DNA of 64,000 nt from Shewanella psychrophila (GTDB lineage Bacteria; Pseudomonadota; Gammaproteobacteria; Enterobacterales; Shewanellaceae). The DNA lies in the NCBI RefSeq assembly GCF_002005305.1, contig NZ_CP014782.1:2914001-2978000 (forward strand), given 5' to 3'. Within the stretch, counting starts at the first letter, position 1. Each line of letters begins with the position of its first letter. This document shows positions 53,122-60,694 of this stretch, piece after piece. The notes beneath the pieces are model-generated. The model searched no databases, was not told where the DNA came from, and was given only the letters and a program-made list of their open reading frames with translations. The position numbers and the translations under genes were made by a program.

Positions 53122-53751
53122 ATGGGCAAACCTTACTCAGTGCTCGTTGTCGATGATCACCCGCTGTTACGCCGCGGTATTTGCCAATTAATTACTTCTG
53201 ACTCAGATTTCACCCTTTTTGGTGAAGCAGGGACTGGATTAGATGCACTGTCGGCTATCGAAGAGAGCGAGCCGGATATAGTGTTACTCGATCTCAACAT
53301 GAAAGGCATGACTGGATTAGATACCTTAAACGGTCTACGCCAAGAGGGAGTCACCTCTCGCATCGTCATACTCACAGTTTCCGATGCTAAACAAGATGTT
53401 ATTCGCTTGGTTAGAGCCGGTGCCGACGGTTATCTATTGAAAGATACTGAGCCTGATCTGCTATTAGAGAAGCTAAAGAAGGCTATGCAGGGGCATAGAG
53501 TGATCAGCGAGTCGGTCGAAAACTATCTCTATGAGCTCAAAGATGCAACCGATGAACAGGTTTGGATCGATAACCTGACCCCTAGAGAACTGCAGATCTT
53601 GCAGCTCGTGGCACAGGGAAAGAGCAATCGCACGATCTCGGAGCAATTGCATATCAGCGAAGGGACAGTCAAAGTCCACGTTAAAAATCTACTGAGAAAG
53701 GCCAACGCCAAATCGAGAACCGAGATGGCAGTTCGATATCTCAATCAGTAA
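53122..53751 (+). CDS. narP: Response regulator NarP
   Basis: A 209-aa NarL/FixJ-type regulator. The receiver has DDHPLLRRGI, phospho-acceptor Asp57 (IVLLDLNMKGMTG) and the Lys in LLKDTEP. The LuxR-type HTH lies at about 145-205 (LTPRELQILQLVAQGKSNRTI, SEGTVKVHVKN). AGGAGG lies about 11 bases before ATG 53122. It pairs with the narQ kinase just upstream. An IS4 element is inserted in the terminator just after this gene. Confidence 0.93.
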   Translation: MGKPYSVLVVDDHPLLRRGICQLITSDSDFTLFGEAGTGLDALSAIEESEPDIVLLDLNMKGMTGLDTLNGLRQEGVTSRIVILTVSDAKQDVIRLVRAGADGYLLKDTEPDLLLEKLKKAMQGHRVISESVENYLYELKDATDEQVWIDNLTPRELQILQLVAQGKSNRTISEQLHISEGTVKVHVKNLLRKANAKSRTEMAVRYLNQ

Positions 53752-53770
53752 CAAGTGATCCAGCTTAATT

Positions 53771-53788
53771 AAAAAGGCAGCCAATGGC
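53771..53788 (+). terminator. Left half of the narP terminator, split by the IS
   Basis: AAAAAGGCAGCC...GGC ends at the IS edge. Joined to the sequence right of the IS (55212 on, TGCCTTTTT), it makes a perfect 12-bp stem with loop AAT and a T-run. This is the ancestral narP terminator, now interrupted. Confidence 0.85.
53778..53788 (+). repeat. Left target-site duplication of the IS4 element
   Basis: CAGCCAATGGC here and CAGCCAATGCC at 55201-55211 match at 10 of 11 positions. An 11-bp duplication is typical of IS4-family elements. Confidence 0.85.
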
Positions 53789-53789
53789 T

Positions 53790-53822
53790 AATGCCGGTAA
53801 GTTAAGCTTACTGGCATTTTTT
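53790..53822 (+). terminator. IS-borne terminator at the left end
   Basis: A 12-bp stem AATGCCGGTAAG/CTTACTGGCATT (53790-53801 and 53807-53818) with a 5-base loop and one G-T pair is followed by TTTTTT. Reading from narP, transcripts would stop here. The transposase stop codon lies in its 3' arm. Confidence 0.85.
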
Positions 53823-55109
53823 ATTTCTGGCATATTTCTGTGGTCTGCGCTTGACCGTTCTAGGAAAAGACCGAGTTCGTCGGGGCTCTAAAATCAGGCT
53901 TTCAGCCATTTCATAGAAATATTTAAGCTGACGAGGAATTGCACCTGGTGTCGAGTAGGACAAACCCACTAATAGCCTCAAAATATGAGCCAAAGAACCA
54001 TTAAAACTCAACTGATAAGGGAGATAATCCCCTTTGAGTTGATGACACATTTTCACCATCTGATAACGCACTAGATTGTAGGTGAGTAAGATCCCCCACA
54101 ACTCCTGTTTTACAAGCTCTGGCAGTCGACTTCTCAACGTTAAACGATTACCTAGCATGTATTGTTTTTGCTCTCGATAACCTAATTCTATTTCCCATCG
54201 ATGCACGTATAAGTCAGCTATGTCTGCAACGGGATAACGCATGGGATCTATCATTGATGTCAAAACCGAGTATTCCTTGCCATTAATCTTTCGACTTATC
54301 AGCCGAACTTCCAGCTCATAAGGCAGCTCAGGCCATCGTTTTCTGGCATGTGGATTACTTTTTAATTGAACGATTTTATCGTTGCGCCCCAAGCTGCGGA
54401 GCACTTCATATTGGACATTTTTTTTCAACGGAATTAGCCAGTGTCGCTCGTTACCTGTGGATTGCCACTGATAAAGTAGCCCTAGAGAATAAAAGCCTCG
54501 ATCAAACAATGTCAGACTATGATCCGGTGTGGAGTCGATAAGCTTTTCGGCCAAAATCATCTCATTAACGGCGTAATCATCGAAAGCACTGGCGGTAATA
54601 AGATGGCTACTCAATTCCATTTGGCAGACCATACGAACTTGAGGATATTGAGTCTCTTTTTGTCGAGAAAAGGCTTCTGCATTATCGGGAGTATCTTCCG
54701 CCCGCCAGACTACACCATCGACTCCCAGTAACGTCAGTCCATTCCAGTTTGGATGTAGAGCTTCACGATTCCAGTGAGCTTGAGTGCACTCAAACAGAGC
54801 TTTCATTGCCGCTTCACCGAGATTTTTTCGTCGTTGAGTTAATGCGCTCGGAGCAACAAATGGCTTGCCCTCTCTATCAACGATATCGAGCATGTTAATG
54901 ATGTGAGCCATCGACTTATCATTATAGATAGCCATTCCAATAATAAGCCAAGCCATTGACTCTAGTGTTAATTTACGTTTTCTAATCGTGACTGTTTCAG
55001 TTAATGAATACGCTTCCTCTATCAACTCCAGAGGGAGTAAATCTGCGAGGGTTTCAACTTGATGGGGCTTGAGTTGGTTGATCATGTCAAAAGCTTGGGA
55101 AACTTGCAT
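53808..55109 (-). CDS. IS4-family transposase
   Basis: A 433-aa DDE transposase. The first Asp is D131 in LLGVDGVVWRAED, the second D203 in LTLFDRGFYSLG, and the C1 region YVHRWEIELGYREQK contains the YREK signature (Tyr301, Arg304, Glu308, Lys315) with catalytic Glu308. The N-terminal part is the IS4 DNA-binding domain. Start ATG 55109 has no usable Shine-Dalgarno directly before it, since a large hairpin sits there. Confidence 0.93.
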   Translation of the reverse strand: MQVSQAFDMINQLKPHQVETLADLLPLELIEEAYSLTETVTIRKRKLTLESMAWLIIGMAIYNDKSMAHIINMLDIVDREGKPFVAPSALTQRRKNLGEAAMKALFECTQAHWNREALHPNWNGLTLLGVDGVVWRAEDTPDNAEAFSRQKETQYPQVRMVCQMELSSHLITASAFDDYAVNEMILAEKLIDSTPDHSLTLFDRGFYSLGLLYQWQSTGNERHWLIPLKKNVQYEVLRSLGRNDKIVQLKSNPHARKRWPELPYELEVRLISRKINGKEYSVLTSMIDPMRYPVADIADLYVHRWEIELGYREQKQYMLGNRLTLRSRLPELVKQELWGILLTYNLVRYQMVKMCHQLKGDYLPYQLSFNGSLAHILRLLVGLSYSTPGAIPRQLKYFYEMAESLILEPRRTRSFPRTVKRRPQKYARNKKCQ

Positions 55110-55143
55110 AAAAAATCCGAGACCTAGAGATAGGACTCGGATT
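55110..55143 (-). terminator. Hairpin with T-run immediately before the transposase start
   Basis: On the minus strand AATCCGAG and CTCGGATT pair at the outside, with an inner CCTA/TAGG stem. TTTTTT follows and leads into the ATG. It acts as a terminator or a hidden-start structure, and blocks transcription that enters the IS from outside. Confidence 0.8.
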
Positions 55144-55200
55144 CTGAAGCATCTAGAAGATCAGTCAACCGATCGATAAATCACTAAATGATCGGCATTA

Positions 55201-55211
55201 CAGCCAATGCC
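55201..55211 (+). repeat. Right target-site duplication of the IS4 element
   Basis: CAGCCAATGCC here corresponds to CAGCCAATGGC at 53778-53788, with one base different near the end. The sequence following it (TGCCTTTTTAA) is the other arm of the interrupted narP terminator. Confidence 0.8.
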
Positions 55212-55248
55212 TGCCTTTTTAATACCTGCTCTTTCGGCGAGCAAGCCC

Positions 55249-55623
55249 CTATCGAGACTCGTCGAGAAACTCTCGCCAACTCACGAGTGCCGACTGGAAA
55301 TCTTCTAAGCCACAAAATGCCTCGGATTCACCGTTATAGAGTGACATACCTTCTTCAAATTCATGATCTAATCCATCTTCTAATTCGTTGGCGAATACCC
55401 TGACCTGCTCACTGTCCAACTCCAGTGACAGTGCCTTACCAAGCCATCGCCTTTCGATAAGCGAGCCCACTTGTAACTGCTCGATGACCTGAGAGAGATC
55501 ATTAAACTTATCTTTGCATTCACCCAACTCCTCCGCAAACCAAAAACCTAACACCTCATGATCCATACTAAAATTCGCAATCACAGTGCCAGTCATGGTG
55601 TTGCGCCGAAATTCATATTCCAT
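55249..55623 (-). CDS. yacL: YacL/UPF0231 family protein
   Basis: A 124-aa cytoplasmic protein similar to E. coli YacL (120 aa). Matching features are MEYEFRRNTMTGTV at the start, MDHEVLGFWFAEEL, VRVFANELE and EEGMSLYNGESEAFCGLEDF. Function unknown. It is downstream of the IS and converges with narP. Confidence 0.88.
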   Translation of the reverse strand: MEYEFRRNTMTGTVIANFSMDHEVLGFWFAEELGECKDKFNDLSQVIEQLQVGSLIERRWLGKALSLELDSEQVRVFANELEDGLDHEFEEGMSLYNGESEAFCGLEDFQSALVSWREFLDESR

Positions 55624-55718
55624 ACTAAAACCTATTACCCAACAAATTAACGCTATATCTCCCGTAATTTTACCTTAAAATAAATCTCGATGCGCAGTAA
55701 CCTTAAATCTCAGGCATT

Positions 55719-55744
55719 AAAAAGGACGCCTAAGCGTCCTTTTT
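55719..55744 (-). terminator. Bidirectional terminator of fkpA
   Basis: The stem AAAAAGGACGC/GCGTCCTTTTT with a CTAA loop (55719-55729 and 55734-55744) lies just past the fkpA stop and has T-runs on both strands. Confidence 0.88.
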
Positions 55745-55777
55745 GTCTAACTCTACTAACTTAAAGATAAGCGAGAA

Positions 55778-56569
55778 TTAGTGAGCGTGACCATGTTCTT
55801 CACCAGCGGCTGCAGCTTCGGCAGTCGGTGCGCCAGCTTTCTCGATAGAGTGCAGCGTGATTTCGAATATCAAGGTAGAGTTTGCTGGAATAGTACCTGT
55901 ATCGCGCTCGCCATAGGCTAGGTTAGCCGGAATAACGAACTTGTACTTAGCGCCAACAGGCATTAGTTGTACACCTTCAGTCCAACCAGGGATAACACGA
56001 TTTAGCGGGAACTTAGCTGGCTCACCACGGGCAATAGAGCTATCAAACTCAGTGCCATCGGTAAGAGTACCGACATAATCGACCTCAACAGTATCTTCAG
56101 CGCTAGGCTTCTCACCAGTACCTGGAGTCAAGACTTCATATTGAAGACCCGATTCAGTTGTGACTACGCCTTCTTTAACCTTGTTAGCTTCTAAGAATGC
56201 GCTGCTATCGGCTAAAGCTTTCTCAGCAAGGAGTGTCGCTTGAGCCTGACGCTTCTCGTTTAATTTTTCATCGAGACCCTGAAGGACAGTCTGCATCTCT
56301 TCTTCAGTCAGCTTAAGATCGTCATTAAGACCGCTACTGAAACCCGAAATGATCAGGTCACGATCCACTGGCATACCAAGCTCTTCTTGCTCTTTAATAT
56401 GGCCAGACATGTATTTACCAATAGATGCACCAACACTGTAAGCTTCTTTCTGTGCTTCTGTTTTCAATTCAACATTGGCAGCAGCTTCAGTTGTTTTTTG
56501 CTCTTGATTACAAGCTGAAAGACCAATAACGGCCAAAGCAACCAGTGATAATTTATAAATAGATTTCAT
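55778..56569 (-). CDS. fkpA: FkpA-like periplasmic FKBP peptidyl-prolyl isomerase lipoprotein
   Basis: A 263-aa foldase. The signal peptide ends with lipobox LSAC (Cys20), so it is probably a lipoprotein. The N-terminal helical dimerisation domain (about 30-135) has YSVGASIGKYMSGHIKEQEE and LDEKLNEKRQAQ. The FKBP domain follows: VEVDYVGTLTDGTEFDSS, FPLNRVIPGWTEG, KYKFVIPANLAYGE and LIFEITLHSI. The tail EEHGHAH is His-rich and may bind metal. It is larger than the FKBP at 24640. Confidence 0.92.
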   Translation of the reverse strand: MKSIYKLSLVALAVIGLSACNQEQKTTEAAANVELKTEAQKEAYSVGASIGKYMSGHIKEQEELGMPVDRDLIISGFSSGLNDDLKLTEEEMQTVLQGLDEKLNEKRQAQATLLAEKALADSSAFLEANKVKEGVVTTESGLQYEVLTPGTGEKPSAEDTVEVDYVGTLTDGTEFDSSIARGEPAKFPLNRVIPGWTEGVQLMPVGAKYKFVIPANLAYGERDTGTIPANSTLIFEITLHSIEKAGAPTAEAAAAGEEHGHAH

Positions 56570-56736
56570 TAAAAAGCTTCCTCAGGATCTTCAAGTCGAG
56601 ACAATAACCTTATCTTATAAGGCGATCCACTTTATACTAGTTAAATACGTTATTCCAATTACATTACTTATGTTTAATCATCGAATGTAAATGCAACTTC
56701 ACTTGAGTTAGAGACAACAGTATTGGAGGCAAGTTC

Positions 56737-57708
56737 ATGAAGAAATTCTTTTCGGTTGTTTTTTGCACTCTCATCATTTCAGCTTGCCAGCCCAATCCCA
56801 TAGACACACAAGCATTAATCACAGAGCCTAGCTATGATGCCAGCCTGTCTGAGAATGGAAAATTAGTCCTGATCAGCACGGCCAATAGCGGCATACAAGT
56901 TTGGGATCTCGAGACTGGGCTGCAGAAATATACCTGGATACATAGCGAGTCCGATAACGATGCCTTCGATGTCGCCATTTCACCTAATCAAATCTTTGCA
57001 GCTTCCTTGAGCAGAGACTCCGTCGCCCTTTGGAGCATCTTAAATGGCTCATCCTTAGGATGGTGGTCATTGCCCTCTACCGGGCAAAGTGTGGCAGTAT
57101 CGAACTCAGGCTCATTACTCATAGGTCTCACCGACGGCAGTGTCATGTCTCTGATGCCATCGGTTTCCACCAAAACACCTTCATTGATTAAGTTTCTTGG
57201 CCATTCAGAAAAAGTGAACAGCGTCGCCCTTTCTGCCGATGGGAAACTGGCTCTGACGGGATCGAATGATATGCAGGCCATATTGTGGCGCACCAACTCA
57301 GGTCAGCCCATTCATAGCTGGCAATTCGATAATCGAGTCATTAAGGTGGGCTTAAATGGAGCCGGTAGCCTGTCATTTATTGGTGACAGCACTAAAATAG
57401 CCAAGATTATGGACAATCTAACAGGCAAACAAATCAGCCAATTAAAAATCTCCCGTAGAAAAATGAACTTTTCGGCGGCGCGCTTTTCAAACCGTGATAC
57501 ATTGCTCCTGACAGGCACTCCAGCGAGAGAAGTTCGAATCTGGGACGTCAAAACAGGTCACTCCTTGGACAATTGGCAAGTTCAGCGTACCAAACATGCC
57601 CAAACCAAGGCTGCCGTTGTATACTCTATCGCTAACCTGGATTCAAACCAGATCCGTACCATCAGCAGCAATGGTCTAGTCGAAACTTGGCCAGTACCTG
57701 TCCATTAG
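56737..57708 (+). CDS. WD40-like beta-propeller lipoprotein
   Basis: A 323-aa lipoprotein (signal ending ISAC) with WD40-like repeats. Several blades contain WDLETG, LTGSNDMQAILWRTNSG, VRIWDVKTG or similar. No enzymatic motif is visible. The start ATG 56737 follows GGAGG. It is upstream of slyX and may be co-transcribed with it. A scaffold or binding role is possible. Confidence 0.85.
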   Translation: MKKFFSVVFCTLIISACQPNPIDTQALITEPSYDASLSENGKLVLISTANSGIQVWDLETGLQKYTWIHSESDNDAFDVAISPNQIFAASLSRDSVALWSILNGSSLGWWSLPSTGQSVAVSNSGSLLIGLTDGSVMSLMPSVSTKTPSLIKFLGHSEKVNSVALSADGKLALTGSNDMQAILWRTNSGQPIHSWQFDNRVIKVGLNGAGSLSFIGDSTKIAKIMDNLTGKQISQLKISRRKMNFSAARFSNRDTLLLTGTPAREVRIWDVKTGHSLDNWQVQRTKHAQTKAAVVYSIANLDSNQIRTISSNGLVETWPVPVH

Positions 57709-57716
57709 AGGTAAAA

Positions 57717-57929
57717 ATGGAACAAATAGAACAGAGAGTCGAAGATCTTGAGATGAAACTGGCATTTCAGGATGGCACCATTGAAGACCTCAATCAGCAA
57801 GTGATCAAGTTAAATGACCTGCTGTCTGATCAGCAGCAAGCAATACGACTCTTAGTCAGCAAGTTACAAACTGCAGAACCGAGTAACATAGCGAGTCAGT
57901 CAGATGAGAGCCCACCACCTCACTATTAA
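57717..57929 (+). CDS. slyX: SlyX family protein
   Basis: A 70-aa coiled-coil protein. The family pattern EQRVEDLEMKLAFQDGTIEDLNQQVI is visible, with the typical polar tail (ESPPPHY). ATG 57717 follows GAGGTA. Its function is unknown. Confidence 0.92.
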   Translation: MEQIEQRVEDLEMKLAFQDGTIEDLNQQVIKLNDLLSDQQQAIRLLVSKLQTAEPSNIASQSDESPPPHY

Positions 57930-58019
57930 ATAGGGTGGTAAACTTTTGCAAGATAGCTTTTGTAAAATAGATAGCGCTGTATATATTAGATATGGGTGCC
58001 AAAATATTGAAGGATCAAG

Positions 58020-58520
58020 ATGTTAGCCATAGCTCAAATTGGTGAGTCCGTACTTAATAGACCAGCACAGAAGGTGATTGAATTTTCACCGGCATTAGCT
58101 AAGCTTGCCAATGAGATGCTAGAAACTATGCTGGAGGCCAAAGGTGTAGGCATAGCAGCGCCTCAAGTTAATCAAAGCCTATCACTGTTTATCATGGCTT
58201 CTAGGTCCAATGAGCGATATCCTGACGCCCCCTTTATCGAACCAAGCACAGTGGTTAACCCTAAAATCATTGCTTGCTCAGATGAGAAAGTCTCCGGTGA
58301 AGAGGGCTGTTTGTCCATCGCAGAACAAAGGTTCACCATCTTGAGACATGAATGGGTTGAAGTGAGTTTTCAAGATCTTAATGGCCTAGAGCATCATCAG
58401 ACCTTAACCGGTTTTATTGCCCGCATTTTTCAACACGAATACGATCATCTTCAGGGTATCACCTTGATTGAAAGGAGTGCTATGCAAGCCAGTAATAGCC
58501 TCAGTGGGGCTGTACGATGA
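58020..58520 (+). CDS. def: Peptide deformylase
   Basis: A 166-aa deformylase that removes the N-formyl group from new proteins. The three motifs are GVGIAAPQ at 42-49, EGCLS at 95-99 (metal-binding Cys97) and HEYDH at 139-143. All catalytic residues are present. It ends in an ATGA overlap with the next lipoprotein gene and is not linked to fmt, so it is likely a second copy rather than the main def gene. Confidence 0.92.
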   Translation: MLAIAQIGESVLNRPAQKVIEFSPALAKLANEMLETMLEAKGVGIAAPQVNQSLSLFIMASRSNERYPDAPFIEPSTVVNPKIIACSDEKVSGEEGCLSIAEQRFTILRHEWVEVSFQDLNGLEHHQTLTGFIARIFQHEYDHLQGITLIERSAMQASNSLSGAVR

Positions 58521-59920
58521 AAAGTACAATAAAGACCATCATGAAAAAGACGGTGAAACATTGGCTATTGCTCCCTCTGTTAACCCTCAGCCTGTCTGGT
58601 TGCGCATTTAACAGTATTTTCATCAACTACCCGTCGCAAATTGCACCGGTAAAAGCTCAACTTAATAGCAATGCTCCCATGAAAGAAGTCGAAGATGTGG
58701 CATCGAACATATCCGGAGCTGATGGCCTGCTCTATGCTCAAGAGGCTGGGCGGGTCGCTCAAATAAGTGGTGATTTCGAGGCGAGCAAAAATTACTATCA
58801 ACAAGCCGTATCTGCCTATCTTAAGTTTGATGATAAAGCGACTCTGAGTGTCACCGACATTGGTGCCACCGCCAGCAGTCTTCTTATTAACGACAATGTG
58901 ATCCCCTATCGCGGGCCAGGTTATGAACGGGTGATGTTGCACCAATATCAGGCTCTAAACTACCTGTTCAGTGGCGATCAAGAAGGCGCCTTAGTAGAAG
59001 TCAGACGCAGTAACCAACTGCAAAGTTCAGAACAGGCCAGGTATCAAAAATCTCAGAAATCCGTTCAAGCCATGGCCAACGGCACCATAGATGCGGAAGT
59101 GAATAAACTCGGCAAGGCCGCGGGCACAGTTACTAGCTCCTTCTTAAATGCCTACAGCTACTACACCACAGGCCTGTTACATGAAGTTTTAGGTGAACCC
59201 AACGATGCCTATATCGATTATCGTAAAGCTGCGCAAATAACACCGAATAATCCCTATCTGCAACAAGATCTTGTCCGTTTAGCGACACAACTATCTATGC
59301 CTCAACAGGACGAGTTTGAACGTCGCTGGGGGAAACCTAAGACCCAACAGAAAGGCGAAGGACAAGTCATCGTCCTGCTCGAACGTGGCTTTGTCCCTGA
59401 GAAGAAAAGTATAACGGTTCCCTTCACCATCCATGGAAACTGGCAGACCGCCTCATTAGCCACCTATACTTCAAATTCTCTAGCCGTTTCAAAAGGTAAG
59501 ATAAACGGATTAGGAAAGACCTTAACCGCAGCCCCCATCGCCAACATAGACGCTCTGGCAATCACAGCCCTAAAGGAAGACCTCCCTGCCGCCTTAGTGA
59601 GGCAAGCAGCCAGAGTCTACGCCAAGTCTGAGATGGCCAGAAGTGTAGAGAGCAGCAGCAAGAAAAGACATAACGAAACCGACATTGCCTCCATCGCCAT
59701 GCAGATATTTAACGTAGTGACAGAGCAAGCCGATAGACGCAGCTGGCTTACCTTGCCCAAACAGGCACAAATTGCCAGAACTTACCTTAAAAATGGCAGT
59801 TACTCACTCAAGCTTGATAATTCACCGAGCCAAGAAATAGAAGTAAAGAGCGGTAGAACCACCTTGGTCTGGGTAATAGACACTGGTAATCACACACGTT
59901 TTTATTCAATAATCATCTAA
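58517..59920 (+). CDS. COG3014 lipoprotein (TPR-like)
   Basis: A 467-aa lipoprotein. The signal, with lipobox LSGC, starts at the second Met group (MKKTVKHWLLLPLL); the ATGA overlap with def suggests translational coupling. TPR-like helices (GRVAQISGDFEASKNYYQQA; LNYLFSGDQEGALVEVRR) are seen in the first half. The second half is beta-rich. It belongs to the COG3014 family of unknown function and is followed by lpoB. Confidence 0.8.
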   Translation: MKSTIKTIMKKTVKHWLLLPLLTLSLSGCAFNSIFINYPSQIAPVKAQLNSNAPMKEVEDVASNISGADGLLYAQEAGRVAQISGDFEASKNYYQQAVSAYLKFDDKATLSVTDIGATASSLLINDNVIPYRGPGYERVMLHQYQALNYLFSGDQEGALVEVRRSNQLQSSEQARYQKSQKSVQAMANGTIDAEVNKLGKAAGTVTSSFLNAYSYYTTGLLHEVLGEPNDAYIDYRKAAQITPNNPYLQQDLVRLATQLSMPQQDEFERRWGKPKTQQKGEGQVIVLLERGFVPEKKSITVPFTIHGNWQTASLATYTSNSLAVSKGKINGLGKTLTAAPIANIDALAITALKEDLPAALVRQAARVYAKSEMARSVESSSKKRHNETDIASIAMQIFNVVTEQADRRSWLTLPKQAQIARTYLKNGSYSLKLDNSPSQEIEVKSGRTTLVWVIDTGNHTRFYSIII

Positions 59921-59942
59921 TACACACTTAATGGAAGCCACT

Positions 59943-60536
59943 ATGAAAAATTTTAAACTCCTTTTTATGCTAGCAGTCGCTATCGGACTGGCTGGTTGTC
60001 AATCAAAAGTTGAATACGGTGACGCCACTGAGGTGGAAACCGTCAATGAAAACTTCGGTTCTTCAGATCTTCAAGCTATCACGGCTAAGATGGTCGACAG
60101 CATGCTAACTTTCCCGCCGATCGTTGCAATGACAGTCAACGACCGTCCCATCATGTTCGTCGATAAAATCAAGAACAAGACCTCAGAGCATATCGATACT
60201 GAATCGGTAACTGACTCTATCAGCAACAAGCTACTACGTTCTGGTAAGTTCCGCTTTATCGATATGACAAAAGTCGACGCAGTGCGTAAGCAGCTAGATT
60301 ACCAAAACAATGCCGGTATGGTTGACCCATCCACCGCCATTAGCTTCGGTCGTCAAATCGGCGCTCAGTACATGCTTTACGGCAATCTTTCTAGCATAGT
60401 TAAGCAGTCTGGTAGCACTAAAGATGTTTACTACAAGATGACCATGCGTCTGATGGATCTAGAAACGGGCCTCATCGAGTGGTCTGACGAAAAAGAGATC
60501 CGTAAGGTTAAGTCTAAGTCATTCCTGGGAATGTAA
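59943..60536 (+). CDS. lpoB: Penicillin-binding protein activator LpoB
   Basis: A 197-aa outer-membrane lipoprotein of the LpoB/YcfM family. The signal has lipobox LAGC. Family stretches are LTFPPIVAMTVNDRP, IDTESVTDSISNKLLRSGKFRFID and QLDYQNNAGMVDPSTAISFG, plus GAQYMLYGNLSSI. ATG 59943 follows GGAAG; an earlier Met at 59931 is less likely. It activates the PBP1B glycan synthase in E. coli. It has its own terminator. Confidence 0.9.
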   Translation: MKNFKLLFMLAVAIGLAGCQSKVEYGDATEVETVNENFGSSDLQAITAKMVDSMLTFPPIVAMTVNDRPIMFVDKIKNKTSEHIDTESVTDSISNKLLRSGKFRFIDMTKVDAVRKQLDYQNNAGMVDPSTAISFGRQIGAQYMLYGNLSSIVKQSGSTKDVYYKMTMRLMDLETGLIEWSDEKEIRKVKSKSFLGM

Positions 60537-60570
60537 TTTAGCGTAAACTGCTAACTAGCAGAATAATAAG

Positions 60571-60600
60571 AATGCCAGTCTAGATGACTGGCATTTTTTA
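60571..60600 (+). terminator. Intrinsic terminator after lpoB
   Basis: The stem AATGCCAGTC/GACTGGCATT (60571-60580 and 60586-60595) with a 5-base loop is followed by TTTTT. Confidence 0.9.
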
Positions 60601-60694
60601 TAGGGCCAATTGACTAAGCGTTTTTTTATTATCGTACTCGGCAAAGAAATCGGTTAGTGTTGCCACTCATAACTCAATTGCCGGAAACCAAGCT

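Larger units (their letters stand above)
53789..55200 (-). mobile_element. IS4-family insertion sequence (1412 bp)
   Basis: The element starts TAATGCCG at 53789 and ends with the inverse of TAATGCCG at 55200, then the ends diverge. It holds one transposase gene on the minus strand and is flanked by an 11-bp duplication. Its left end is a terminator for plus-strand transcription. The gene is full length with DDE residues intact, so it may be active. Confidence 0.9.

Noticed and set aside
54350..54731. Short plus-strand frames inside the IS
   Set aside because: They are antisense to the transposase and have no supported start.
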